Below, piece by piece: positions 17,635 through 26,732 of a stretch of DNA of 64,000 nucleotides. Every line of letters begins with the position of its first letter. Position 1 is the first letter of the stretch. The notes below the pieces were generated by a model. It was not told the origin of the DNA. It worked only from the letters and a program-made list of their open reading frames with translations, and searched no databases. This DNA is from Gemmatimonadaceae bacterium (GTDB lineage: Bacteria > Gemmatimonadota > Gemmatimonadetes > Gemmatimonadales > Gemmatimonadaceae). A program made the translations under genes and the position numbers. Where the stretch lies: assembly GCA_025358925.1 (NCBI GenBank), contig JANYHT010000036.1, positions 1 through 64,000 of the forward strand, in the 5' to 3' direction.

Positions 17635-18333
17635 ATGTATCACACCGACAGTATCCTGATCATTGAAGACGATTTCCATATTCGTCGCGCGGTTGCTAAC
17701 GCACTGAGCGAGACGGCACGCACGATCACCGAGGCATCGACCGGTCGCGAAGGCATCGAACGCGCGGCGGTCGATCATCCCGATTTGATCGTCCTCGATC
17801 TCGGGTTGCCCGACCAAGAAGGCATTGACGTGTGTCGTCGACTTCGCAGTCAATCAAGCGCGCCCATCGTTGTGCTGTCCGCTCGGCACTCTGACGACGA
17901 AAAGGTTCAACTGCTGAATGCTGGTGCAGATGATTACGTCACGAAACCGTTTAGTATTCCGGAGTTCGTAGCGCGCGTGCACGCGCAATTGCGTCGAGCG
18001 AACTTATATGGCGCTGCGGACGAAACAACAGTACTCCGAGTGCATGATCTGATGATCGATGTCTCGCGGCGCACGGTGATGCGGGGGGAGGATTCGATAC
18101 ACCTCACGCCCGTGGAATGGAATATTCTGCGTGTCCTCGTCACGCAGGCCGGACGCACGCTCACGCATCGACAAATATTTCACGCGGCGTGGGGCCGATC
18201 GTTCGGTAATCCGCAGCAGCACTTGCGTGTCCATGTCACGCATCTTCGTCGCAAGATCGAACGCGATCCGACATCACCGGAAATTATTATAACGGAACCG
18301 GGAGTCGGCTATCGTTGTGAATTGCTCCCATGA
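17635..18333 (+). CDS. KdpE-like OmpR/PhoB family response regulator
   Basis: A 232-residue regulator. The receiver domain has the acidic pocket EDD (11-13), phosphoacceptor Asp55 (LIVLDLGLPD), Ser82 and Lys104 (YVTKPF). The C-terminal winged helix shows HLTPVEWNILRVLV and VHVTHLRRKIERDP, ending TEPGVGYRCELLP, which is KdpE-like. ATG 17635 is preferred to an upstream start with a Cys-rich leader. Its stop overlaps the kinase start (ATGA). No kdpFABC genes are nearby; the next operon is an RND pump, so its targets probably differ from potassium transport. Confidence 0.9.
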   Translation: MYHTDSILIIEDDFHIRRAVANALSETARTITEASTGREGIERAAVDHPDLIVLDLGLPDQEGIDVCRRLRSQSSAPIVVLSARHSDDEKVQLLNAGADDYVTKPFSIPEFVARVHAQLRRANLYGAADETTVLRVHDLMIDVSRRTVMRGEDSIHLTPVEWNILRVLVTQAGRTLTHRQIFHAAWGRSFGNPQQHLRVHVTHLRRKIERDPTSPEIIITEPGVGYRCELLP

Positions 18334-19904
18334 CTCGCAGCGAGATTCGCCGGTGGCTGTTTTGGCTTGTGCTGCTGGCCGTCGTGACCGCGACGTTTCG
18401 ATCATTGCGCGGATACTTGGGTCAGGTGCATGTGGCGATCCTGTATCTCCTACTCGTGCTCGTGGGTAGTAGTCGTGGAGGTCGCGCCCTCGGCCTGACC
18501 TTGGCGGCGCTCTGTTTCGCATTTATTGACTACTATTTTCAGGCGCCATACGACACGCTCGCCGTTGGTCTTGGTGTTGACTGGGTGACCCTGTTTGCGT
18601 TTTTGTCGACGGCGACGGTAGCAACCAATCTTCTGGTTCGCGCGCGAAACGAAGCAGCGGAGGCAAGTCGACGCACCGAAGAGGCGCGCGCGTTATCCGC
18701 GCTCGGCGCCGAGACGTTGCGGCACGCGAGTCCAGAGGACGCGCTCATAGCCATCGTCTCGATTATTCAGCATGAGCTGCAGATCGCGCGATGCACGCTC
18801 TATCCGTGGTCAGCAATTCGCGGTCTCGGTGAAGCGAGGAATAGCGTGTCCCCGCATGGCGCAAACATCTTGGCGATCGTGGACACCACTGTCGTGGTCT
18901 CCACCGCTGAGCAAGGAAGTGCCTTTATCGTGCGTGGTTCTGGGCAACCAGTGGCGTTGGCGACCACGCCCACGGATGCTGTGCCCTCATCGACGTTCGA
19001 CGATGCGCGTGTCCTGCTCCTTCCGTTGCGCATTGAGCAACGCGTTGTCGGCGTACTCACCATTGCCGACGTGAAACCATTGACGCTGGACGCCGCGCAG
19101 CGACGCTTTGTGACGGCGCTCGCGTATTTCGCCGCTGTTGCGGTGGAACGCGAGTATCTCGCGGCGGCTACCGCGCATGCGGCGGCGTTGCGTGAGGCGA
19201 ACCGTCTCAAGGACATCGTGCTTGCGTCGGTCTCGCATGATCTTCGCACGCCGCTCACGACGATTAAGGCGCTGGCGCAGAGCGAAGCGATGCACGGCAG
19301 TGTGCTCGGTCTGGCGATTGAAGAGCAAGCGGATCGCTTGTCGCGATTGGTGAGTGATCTCTTGGAGATTTCTCGACTGCGCGGCCACGAGCTGCCGATG
19401 GAGGTGGAGATAAATACGGCCGAAGATCTCATCGGTGCGGTGGTGCGACAGACGCGCGGAATTCTCGATGGGAAGCGCATTCAGGTGTCGCTGGATGACC
19501 ACGCGACCACGCTTATCGGCAGTTTTGACTTTGTGCACGCGCTTCGTAGTCTCGGCAATTTAGTGGAAAACGCCCTGCGATTTACGCCGATGCATGGTAT
19601 CGTCGAGATCAGTGCAGCGCGACGTGATCGCTGGCTCTCGATCAGTGTTGCAGACCGTGGACCTGGCGTATCGACGAGCGAGCGTGAGGAAATTTTTGAG
19701 CTGTTTTATCGTCGTGAAGGCACGGCGGCGGATGTCGGACACGCGGGAATGGGGCTTGCTATCGCGCGTCAACTTGCAGAGGCGCAGGGCGGAACGGTGC
19801 ACTACACACCACGGGCCGGAGGTGGAAGTGTCTTTACCTTGCAGCTGCCGTCGGTCGATTTCGCAGAGCCGCGTGACGAGCAGACGCAGGACGAGTTGAC
19901 GTAA
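18330..19904 (+). CDS. KdpD-like sensor histidine kinase lacking the N-terminal KdpD/Usp domain
   Basis: A 524-residue inner-membrane kinase. Residues about 8-105 form the DUF4118 four-helix membrane domain (VHVAILYLLLVLVGSSRGGR). A GAF-like region follows (about 120-275), then HisKA with His303 in LASVSHDLRTPLTTIKA and HATPase with N-box LGNLVENALRF, G1 DRGPGVS and G2 GMGLAIA. Classic KdpD is about 900 residues and begins with KdpD and universal-stress domains; those are absent, so the kinase keeps only the C-terminal half and probably senses another cue. The gene overlaps the regulator by four bases. Confidence 0.9.
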   Translation: MTRSEIRRWLFWLVLLAVVTATFRSLRGYLGQVHVAILYLLLVLVGSSRGGRALGLTLAALCFAFIDYYFQAPYDTLAVGLGVDWVTLFAFLSTATVATNLLVRARNEAAEASRRTEEARALSALGAETLRHASPEDALIAIVSIIQHELQIARCTLYPWSAIRGLGEARNSVSPHGANILAIVDTTVVVSTAEQGSAFIVRGSGQPVALATTPTDAVPSSTFDDARVLLLPLRIEQRVVGVLTIADVKPLTLDAAQRRFVTALAYFAAVAVEREYLAAATAHAAALREANRLKDIVLASVSHDLRTPLTTIKALAQSEAMHGSVLGLAIEEQADRLSRLVSDLLEISRLRGHELPMEVEINTAEDLIGAVVRQTRGILDGKRIQVSLDDHATTLIGSFDFVHALRSLGNLVENALRFTPMHGIVEISAARRDRWLSISVADRGPGVSTSEREEIFELFYRREGTAADVGHAGMGLAIARQLAEAQGGTVHYTPRAGGGSVFTLQLPSVDFAEPRDEQTQDELT

Positions 19905-19935
19905 CGGGATCAACCAGTCCGCGATGTCGCGTACG

Positions 19936-19957
19936 TTCTTTGTCGATTCTTAGTGCC
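19936..19957 (+). promoter_or_regulatory. 11-bp direct repeat, candidate response-regulator box 2
   Basis: TTCTTTGTCGA followed directly by TTCTTAGTGCC, the same tandem arrangement as at 17496. It lies 75 bases upstream of the efflux operon's first start (20032), an appropriate distance for activation. Confidence 0.6.
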
Positions 19958-20031
19958 CTCTCAATTTACGATACTGCCAATGGAAGCGGCGAGAATGCAC
20001 GCCGCGTCGTACAACCTTAGTCCTCAGATTC

Positions 20032-21180
20032 GTGTTTTCTCCTCTGCTCACGCGTACACTCGCAATGCGCGTGATTGCGGCGGGCGTCGCGTCCATCGCG
20101 TTCACGTCGTGCAGTGTCCCCGTCAACGCCGAACACACGGCGATGCCCCTGCCGCCTGGCGAAGTGCATTTCGATGCGGACTCGCCAAAGTTAGCGACAC
20201 TGCACATCGATACCGTTCGCGCGCGCGCTGAGCGGGTGCTCGCGACATTGCCCGCGCATGTCAGCGCGGACGAGAATCATACTGCCCGCGTACTCTCGCC
20301 TGTGACTGGACGCGTTACGGCGCTCTTAGTACAGCCCGGCGATCGCGTGCAGGCGGGTCAAGCACTCGCGCGTCTGATTTCAGCGGATGCCAGTCAGGCC
20401 AGTAGTGAGGTCGCGCGCGCGCGCGCGATTGTCAGCGTTACCGATGCAGCGCTCACACGCGCCAGTGATCTCTACACGCATCACGTGATTGCCATGCGAG
20501 AACTGGAGCAGGCGCGTTCCGACGCGGCGCAAGCACATGTGGAGGAATCGCGCGCCCGCAATCACCTCATGCAGCTTGGCTTGGCGCCGGATGCCACCGG
20601 AACGGACTACGTCCTTCGGGCGCCCATCGACGGTGTAGTGGTGGAGCGCACGGTCAATCCAGGAGCTGAGGTACGACCTGATGCATCCGTACCGTTGTTC
20701 ACGATCTCCTCGATGAGTCAGGTGTGGCTGACAGCACGCGTGTACCAGAAAGAATTGCCATATGTGCAAAACGGCGTGCGTTTGGTGTTCACGACCGAGG
20801 CGATGCCCGGTCGTTCGTTTGAAGGTCGCGTGTCGTTTGTTAGTGCAACACTTGACGCGACGACACGCACCGGACTTGTACGGGCAGTTGTTACGAATGC
20901 CGATGGTGCGCTCCGTCCGGAGATGTTTGGGGAGGCGCGATTGCTCACGCCAGACAAAAATGCGACGCCCGTTATTGCAACGCGTGCACTGATTACGCAC
21001 GGCCGCGAAACCATCGTGTACGTCGAACGTACACCGGGCACATTTGTGCGCCGCGTCGTACGTGTCGGAGACGATGATGGCACGTGGGCGAGCATTGCCG
21101 ACGGTTTGCGCGTTGGAGAGCGCGTGGTGACCGACGGATCACTTCTGTTAGACGCTGAAGCGAACCACGTTCCCGGATGA
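20032..21180 (+). CDS. RND efflux periplasmic adaptor (membrane-fusion protein), lipoprotein
   Basis: A 382-residue adaptor of the HlyD/CusB group. GTG 20032 opens the frame; ATG 20065 is a good alternative giving MRVIAAGVASIAFTSC, a lipoprotein signal. The lipoyl half-motifs are HTARVLSPVTGRVTALLVQP and TDYVLRAPIDGVVVERTV, flanking a helical hairpin (about 130-190). The beta-barrel part (QVWLTARVYQKELPYVQNG) and membrane-proximal part follow. It bridges the inner-membrane permease and the TolC protein. Its stop overlaps the permease start by four bases. Confidence 0.9.
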   Translation: MFSPLLTRTLAMRVIAAGVASIAFTSCSVPVNAEHTAMPLPPGEVHFDADSPKLATLHIDTVRARAERVLATLPAHVSADENHTARVLSPVTGRVTALLVQPGDRVQAGQALARLISADASQASSEVARARAIVSVTDAALTRASDLYTHHVIAMRELEQARSDAAQAHVEESRARNHLMQLGLAPDATGTDYVLRAPIDGVVVERTVNPGAEVRPDASVPLFTISSMSQVWLTARVYQKELPYVQNGVRLVFTTEAMPGRSFEGRVSFVSATLDATTRTGLVRAVVTNADGALRPEMFGEARLLTPDKNATPVIATRALITHGRETIVYVERTPGTFVRRVVRVGDDDGTWASIADGLRVGERVVTDGSLLLDAEANHVPG

Positions 21181-24100
21181 TTCGGCAAATCGTACGCTTT
21201 GCGTTGCGCCAGCGTGTTCTTGTGCTTGGTGCGACGGCGGTGGTCATCGTCGTGGGTGTGCTGGCATTTCGTGGATTGGCCGTCGAAGCGTTTCCGGATG
21301 TCGAAGACGTGCACGTGCAGATCATTTCGCAGTGGCCCGGACACGCCGCGGAGGAAATCGAACGGGCTGTGACGTTACCGATTGAGCGACAGATGAATGG
21401 GCTGCCGCAGCTCTCGAACTTGCGTTCAACGTCAATGTTTGGCTTGTCCGTTGTGACACTCACTTTTGAGGATGGCACAACGGATTACTTCGCGCGCCAG
21501 CAGGCGCTCGAGCGTTTGCAAAGCGTGACCGTTCCGCCAACGGTGCTCCCCGGTCTTTCGTCGTTATCAAATTCGACCGGGGAAATATTTCGCTATACCG
21601 TTCAAGGCGCGCGCTCACTCACCGATTTAAAAGCGATTGAAGACTGGGTAATCGAACCGGCGATTCGCACCACAAGCGGAATTGCAGATGTGGTGTCATT
21701 TGGCGGTCAGGTCAAGCAATATCAGGTTGATGTCGATCCCGCCAAGCTGCAGGCATATGGCGTGACGTTGACGCAAGTCGAACAAGCAATTGCCGGCGCC
21801 AATATGAATGCTGGCGGTGGCTATCTCTCGCACGGTTTTGAGCGGCAGGTGGTGCGTGGCGTGGGACTGTTCACGTCAATTCACGACATTGCCGATGTCG
21901 CGATTGCCACACATGACGGGACCGCAGTCCGTGTCCACGATATTGGCGCGGTAAGTATTGGTGGCGCACCGCGTGAAGGGATTGTTGCCAAAGACTCGAT
22001 AGACGACGTGGTCGAAGGCATCGTGCTGATGCGCAAAGGAGAGAATGCGCTGCAGGTGCTTGATCGACTGCGCGTCAAAGTCGCCGATATCAATCGCACG
22101 CTGCTCGCGCCCGATGTTCGGATCGTGCCGTATTACGATCGCGCCGCGCTGGTGAAGCACACTGTCCGCACCGTCGAAGAAAACTTGGCGATTGGTGCGG
22201 CGCTTGTGCTGCTCATTCTTATCGTATTCCTGGGCGATTGGCGAAGTGCGTTAATCGTCGGAGTCATTATTCCGATATCGCTGCTCTTTGCGTTCATCCT
22301 CATGGCGTGGCGCGGCGTCTCGGCAAATCTTATTTCGCTTGGCGCGGTGGACTTTGGCATCATCGTGGACGCTGCGGTGGTGATGGTGGAATCGTTTCTT
22401 GTGCGACTCGCACTCGCCCCGCCAGCGACGGCCGAGCAGCTGCGGCGCACCCATGAACACGAGATCGAGGCACCGATTGGTGCGGTAACGCCGAGTATGG
22501 TGGTGACCGACGGTGTGGATTTTGCGCGTCGGGCGTCCGTGGAAGCGCGACACCGCTTGGCGGTCATTGCAGAATCGATGGGTCGTCCAATTGTTTTTGC
22601 GAAAGCGATTGTCATCACAGCCTTCTTACCAATTTTCACATTTCAGCGTGTCGAGAAGCGCATCTTCTCCCCGATGGCGTACACGCTGACGTTTGCGTTA
22701 CTGGGTTCGCTCTTGCTATCGCTAACTCTTGTGCCGGTGCTGGCGAGTTTCTTTATAAAGCCAACGCCTGGTGCCGCGGAACCGATGGCGGCGCGCTGGC
22801 TGCAGCGTCGCTTTGCGCCGATGCTTGAGTGGGTGCTTCGGCATTCGCGCGCAACGTTGTGGGGAGCGGCAGTCGCGCTGCTGCTCACCTTAGGTATCGC
22901 CACGCAACTCGGCACTGAGTTTCTGCCCGCGCTGGATGAGGGCAACATCTGGCTCACTGTGACGATGCCCGTTGGTATCGCATTGGATCAGGCGAAGCAG
23001 GTTGAGCGAAAAGTGCGAGGCGTGTTACAACAGTACCCACAAGTTGCGCGCGTCGTCACGCATCTTGGTCGGCCTGACGATGGGACTGACCCAAAAGGCG
23101 CGAACAATCTGGAAGTATACGCGGACTTGATTCCCCGCGAACTTTGGGGAGTGGTGCAGGACAAAGAAGAAATCATTCAAAAAATGCGCAAACAGTTAGA
23201 GGCCATTCCAGGCATTGACCTCAACTTCTCGCAGTACATCAAGGATAACGTCGAGGAGGCGCTCTCTGGTGTGAAGGGTGAATTGGTGGTAAAGATTTTT
23301 GGTCCCGACCTTGCGGTGCTGCAACAAAAGGCCGTTGAGGTGCAGCAAGTGCTCAATGGTGTGCGCGGTGTTGCTGATCTGGGCGTGGATCAGCAGTTTG
23401 GCCAACCACAAGTCCGGGTAGAGTTTGATCGGGCTGCGCTCGCGCGCAACGGGATCGCAATGAGTGATGCCGCTGATGCGTTAGAGACCGCGGTGGGCGG
23501 ACGGGCGGTTACCCAGATGTTGGAGCAGGACCGCGTGTTTGATGTGCGCGTTCGATACGTCGGTGCGTCACGCGATAACATTCGCGCGCTGTCGCAGCTG
23601 CCCGTGTACGGTGCGGACGGACATGTCGTTCCGCTTTCGGCGCTCGGACTAATTATCACGGCCGAAGGTGCATCGCGTATTTCGCGCGAAGCAAATGAAC
23701 GGCGGATTGCCGTGAAATGTTCTGTCCGCGGACGTGATGAGGGTGGTTTTGTGACCGAGGCACAAGCAGCAGTGGCACGTCATGTCACGTTGCTGCCGGG
23801 CTATCATCTCGTGTGGGGCGGGCAGTTTGAAAATCAGCGACGGGCGACGCAACGACTCGCGGTGATTGTTCCGACCAGTATCGCGCTGATTTTTCTCCTG
23901 CTCTTCAGCGCCTTTGGTTCAGTGAAATATGCCGTGCTTGTGTTGGCGAATTTACCGTTCGCGCTGATCGGCGGTGTGCTGACGCTGTGGATGCGGCACA
24001 TCAACTTGAGTGTGTCCGCGGCTGTTGGATTTATCGCCCTGTTTGGCATTTCTGTGCAAAATGGCGTGCTGTTAGTTGAAGAGTTCAATCATCGGCGCGC

Positions 24101-24356
24101 TAACGGACACAACCTGCGTGATGCCGTTCGACTCGGCACGATGGATCGCTTGCGACCGATCACCATGACCGCGTTAATGGCTGCACTCGGCCTGTTGCCT
24201 GCGGCACTTTCTACCAGCATTGGTGCCGAAACGACGCGACCGTTTGCCAGCGTGATCGTGGGCGGACTGGTGAGCGCCACGTTACTCACGCTGCTGTTGC
24301 TTCCGTTGCTTTACATCATGTTTCACGAGGATCCGCATGTTGAAATTCCGCGCTAG
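21177..24356 (+). CDS. CusA/CzcA-type heavy-metal RND efflux permease
   Basis: A 1059-residue inner-membrane proton/metal antiporter. It shows the RND N-terminus (RVLVLGATAVVIVVGVLAFR), two large periplasmic loops and 12 helices. TM4 reads DFGIIVDAAVVMVES, keeping the two Asp and the Glu of the HME-RND proton relay (DFGxxVDxxVxxxE). This signature separates the heavy-metal family from multidrug AcrB pumps. I cannot tell whether it exports Cu/Ag, Co/Zn/Cd or Ni. It is cotranscribed with the adaptor, an unknown lipoprotein and TolC. Confidence 0.92.
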   Translation: MIRQIVRFALRQRVLVLGATAVVIVVGVLAFRGLAVEAFPDVEDVHVQIISQWPGHAAEEIERAVTLPIERQMNGLPQLSNLRSTSMFGLSVVTLTFEDGTTDYFARQQALERLQSVTVPPTVLPGLSSLSNSTGEIFRYTVQGARSLTDLKAIEDWVIEPAIRTTSGIADVVSFGGQVKQYQVDVDPAKLQAYGVTLTQVEQAIAGANMNAGGGYLSHGFERQVVRGVGLFTSIHDIADVAIATHDGTAVRVHDIGAVSIGGAPREGIVAKDSIDDVVEGIVLMRKGENALQVLDRLRVKVADINRTLLAPDVRIVPYYDRAALVKHTVRTVEENLAIGAALVLLILIVFLGDWRSALIVGVIIPISLLFAFILMAWRGVSANLISLGAVDFGIIVDAAVVMVESFLVRLALAPPATAEQLRRTHEHEIEAPIGAVTPSMVVTDGVDFARRASVEARHRLAVIAESMGRPIVFAKAIVITAFLPIFTFQRVEKRIFSPMAYTLTFALLGSLLLSLTLVPVLASFFIKPTPGAAEPMAARWLQRRFAPMLEWVLRHSRATLWGAAVALLLTLGIATQLGTEFLPALDEGNIWLTVTMPVGIALDQAKQVERKVRGVLQQYPQVARVVTHLGRPDDGTDPKGANNLEVYADLIPRELWGVVQDKEEIIQKMRKQLEAIPGIDLNFSQYIKDNVEEALSGVKGELVVKIFGPDLAVLQQKAVEVQQVLNGVRGVADLGVDQQFGQPQVRVEFDRAALARNGIAMSDAADALETAVGGRAVTQMLEQDRVFDVRVRYVGASRDNIRALSQLPVYGADGHVVPLSALGLIITAEGASRISREANERRIAVKCSVRGRDEGGFVTEAQAAVARHVTLLPGYHLVWGGQFENQRRATQRLAVIVPTSIALIFLLLFSAFGSVKYAVLVLANLPFALIGGVLTLWMRHINLSVSAAVGFIALFGISVQNGVLLVEEFNHRRANGHNLRDAVRLGTMDRLRPITMTALMAALGLLPAALSTSIGAETTRPFASVIVGGLVSATLLTLLLLPLLYIMFHEDPHVEIPR

Positions 24357-24795
24357 CGCTGAGAGAAGGGTGAGATGGGTCGCCGTGTTGTTTTTGCTCA
24401 CGGCGTGCACGCCCGCAATGCGCGAGTACGGTCAACGTCCGCAGCCGCTTGCGCGTGATTGGCTAGACACAAAAAAAACGTTGCCGATGGATACATCCGT
24501 TTGGCGTCTTTCGACCAACGGCACAGATCTCACAGTGCACGTGTTGGTTCGGTCAAACGGTGTGGGCGGAAAACCACAGGAAGTGCTTTCGCGCCGTGGC
24601 ATCTGGTATGTGCGCGGTAGGCTTGCGGATACGCAGCGAGTCATCTGCTTTAATCGTCGGCCCGGGCGCGCGGCGTCCTCGTGCATCCCGTTTGTCCTGG
24701 ACACGATGCGTGATGGACGACTGCGGTTGGTGCTGCGTGAGTATGTTGGCACGCACGAGACGGCACCACGCACGCTGATCGAGCGACGACCGTGA
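24337..24795 (+). CDS. Hypothetical lipoprotein within the RND operon
   Basis: A 152-residue protein overlapping the end of the permease gene by 20 bases and the TolC gene by four. The N-terminus VRWVAVLFLLTAC is a lipoprotein signal with a good lipobox. The mature part has no domain I recognise; it contains two cysteines (VICFNRRPG and SSCIPFV) 15 residues apart and beta-type strands. Its place between pump and outer-membrane channel suggests a pump accessory, but that is inference. Confidence 0.75.
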   Translation: MLKFRASAERRVRWVAVLFLLTACTPAMREYGQRPQPLARDWLDTKKTLPMDTSVWRLSTNGTDLTVHVLVRSNGVGGKPQEVLSRRGIWYVRGRLADTQRVICFNRRPGRAASSCIPFVLDTMRDGRLRLVLREYVGTHETAPRTLIERRP

Positions 24796-26030
24796 GGCGC
24801 GTGCAGATCGTGTGGCTGCTTTCGCTCTTCGCAATATCGACGGGTCAGGCGCAGTCGGTTGTTGATGGACCAACGGCTGTAGGACTCACTCTGTCGCAAG
24901 CGGTAGCCCTCGCGTTACGGCACAATCTCGACGTCCGTACAGCGCGAAGCACGATCGATTCCGCCAGCGCGGAAGGGCGCATCGCGCGCGCAATTCCCAA
25001 TCCGCTGTATATCGGCAGCCCAAACTCGCCATATCAATACGGCGCGAGCATACCGCTCGATGTGGGGCCGCAACGTCTCTACCGGGTTCGCGTTTCCACC
25101 TTCGGTATCGCGGCCGCCAATTTGGATGCGCGCGATGTGCAGCGGCAGGTCACGCTGTCAGTGCAGCGCGCGTTTTATGACGTGTTGCTGAGCGACGCAC
25201 AACGTGCGCTTGTCATCTCGCGACGCACGCTGCTGGCGCAACTGCATCTTGCGGATTCTGCACGAGTTCGCGCGGGCGATATTCCGGAACGCAATTTGAC
25301 TCGCAGCGCTATAGAACTTGCGCGCGCAGATGCGGATCTTGTACACGCGACGCTTGACGCGGAGAATACACGTTTATCCTTGCAGGCACTGCTCGGTGCA
25401 ACGGTGCCGGACGCTGCGCTCGTGCTCGATGGCACGCTGTCCACACCGAATGTACAGCTCCCGGGATTGGACACTTTATTGGCGCGCGCGACACGCGACC
25501 GCCCTGACCTTGCGGCGGCACAGCGTCGTATCGAGCAAGGACGTGCGCGCCGCCATCTCGCGGCGGCGTCGCTCATTCCAATTCCGGAGTTGACATATGT
25601 TCGACAGTTCAGCGCGCCGTTCGAATCGGGGCGTTATTACTCGTTGGGCCTGCAATTAGAAGTGCCGATTTTCAACATGTATCGTGGGCAGCGGGAACGA
25701 GCGGACGCCGCGAACGCCATCGCTGGATACGCGAACGAGCGTATCGTCGCGCAAGCCCAGCGCGATGTGACCAGCACCCGTCAGAATGCTGTAGCGCAGC
25801 AATCCATTGTCGAACAATTGACCGGTGCACTCAGCGATGCGGTGGATCGCAACGTCACAGCGGCAGAGTACGCCTACGCGCATGGCGCGACGTCACTTCT
25901 CGACGTGCTCGATGCCGTTCGCGCGCAGCAAGAATTACGGAGCGCGTATTTGCTTGCGGTTCATGACTATTGGGTGGCGTTATTCATGCTGGATGCTGCG
26001 GTCGCGATGCCAACCTCGCGCACACCGTGA
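24792..26030 (+). CDS. TolC family outer-membrane efflux protein
   Basis: A 412-residue protein starting at GTG 24792 (GTGA overlap with the preceding stop). A signal peptide ends TGQAQS. Two outer-efflux-protein repeats are visible (LTLSQAVALALRHNLDVRTA and LPGLDTLLARATRDRPDLAAA), each starting the long helices of the tunnel. It forms the outer-membrane channel for the upstream adaptor and permease (CusC/CzcC role). It is the last gene of the operon; 91 bases follow before the molybdoenzyme gene. Confidence 0.9.
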   Translation: MRRVQIVWLLSLFAISTGQAQSVVDGPTAVGLTLSQAVALALRHNLDVRTARSTIDSASAEGRIARAIPNPLYIGSPNSPYQYGASIPLDVGPQRLYRVRVSTFGIAAANLDARDVQRQVTLSVQRAFYDVLLSDAQRALVISRRTLLAQLHLADSARVRAGDIPERNLTRSAIELARADADLVHATLDAENTRLSLQALLGATVPDAALVLDGTLSTPNVQLPGLDTLLARATRDRPDLAAAQRRIEQGRARRHLAAASLIPIPELTYVRQFSAPFESGRYYSLGLQLEVPIFNMYRGQRERADAANAIAGYANERIVAQAQRDVTSTRQNAVAQQSIVEQLTGALSDAVDRNVTAAEYAYAHGATSLLDVLDAVRAQQELRSAYLLAVHDYWVALFMLDAAVAMPTSRTP

Positions 26031-26121
26031 TCGCAGTGGTGGAGCAGCGAAATTTCGTCTATACTCGAATTGGCGGACAACACACCAGCCGCGGAGGGGC
26101 TGTCCTGCCGTGAGGAATACG

Positions 26122-26730
26122 ATGACGACACGTGGATTTGTCGGCAAGCGACCAAGTACAGACGACGCGACGCGACTGCCACCAGGTCAATACCAGACGC
26201 ATGATTTTCCGGTGTTGTCGAAGGGTGCCACGCCGATTGTCGACCTCGCCACCTGGACGTTTACCGTCAACAACGGTGTTCGCCCTATCAAACAGCGGTC
26301 GTGGGCAGAATTTGACATGTTGCCGAAAACGACGTGGCGCGGCGATATCCACTGCGTCACGAAGTGGTCGAAGTTTGACACGATGTGGGAAGGCGTGAGT
26401 ATCGACGACGTGCTGCGGTCAGCGGGCATTGCGGCACCAACGGCGTATGTGCTGGCGAAGAGTTACGACGAGTACGACACCAACATCCCGATGGCTGATC
26501 TCGTAGGCGGCCAGGCAATGATTGCGACACGGTTCAACGGGGCGCCGCTAGCGGCCGAACACGGTGGTCCAGCGCGACTTTTTGTGCCGCATTTGTATTT
26601 TTGGAAAAGCGCGAAATGGATTCGCGGACTACGCTTCACGACTCGTGACGAAGCGGGTTTTTGGGAGTTACGCGGCTATCACATGTATGGCGACCCTTGG
26701 CGAGAGCAGCGCTACACAAATGATCTGTAG
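26122..26730 (+). CDS. Sulfite-oxidase-like molybdopterin oxidoreductase
   Basis: A 202-residue cytoplasmic protein with no signal peptide. ATG 26122 has a GAGGA Shine-Dalgarno; GTG 26110 is in frame upstream. The oxidoreductase molybdopterin-binding domain (PF00174) is shown by WRGDIHCVTKWS, whose Cys78 would ligate Mo, and by HGGPARLFVPHLYFWKSAKW and GFWELRGYHMYGDPWREQR. No dimerisation or haem domain. It lies two bases before a flavin reductase gene, the standard pairing for this subfamily. The natural substrate is unknown; sulfite or S/N-oxide chemistry is the family guess. Confidence 0.88.
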   Translation: MTTRGFVGKRPSTDDATRLPPGQYQTHDFPVLSKGATPIVDLATWTFTVNNGVRPIKQRSWAEFDMLPKTTWRGDIHCVTKWSKFDTMWEGVSIDDVLRSAGIAAPTAYVLAKSYDEYDTNIPMADLVGGQAMIATRFNGAPLAAEHGGPARLFVPHLYFWKSAKWIRGLRFTTRDEAGFWELRGYHMYGDPWREQRYTNDL

Positions 26731-26732
26731 CA

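Noticed and set aside
20412-20425. CG dinucleotide run (seven repeats), potential Z-DNA
   Set aside because: It lies within the adaptor coding sequence and encodes ordinary Ala/Arg codons; short runs are expected in GC-rich genes.
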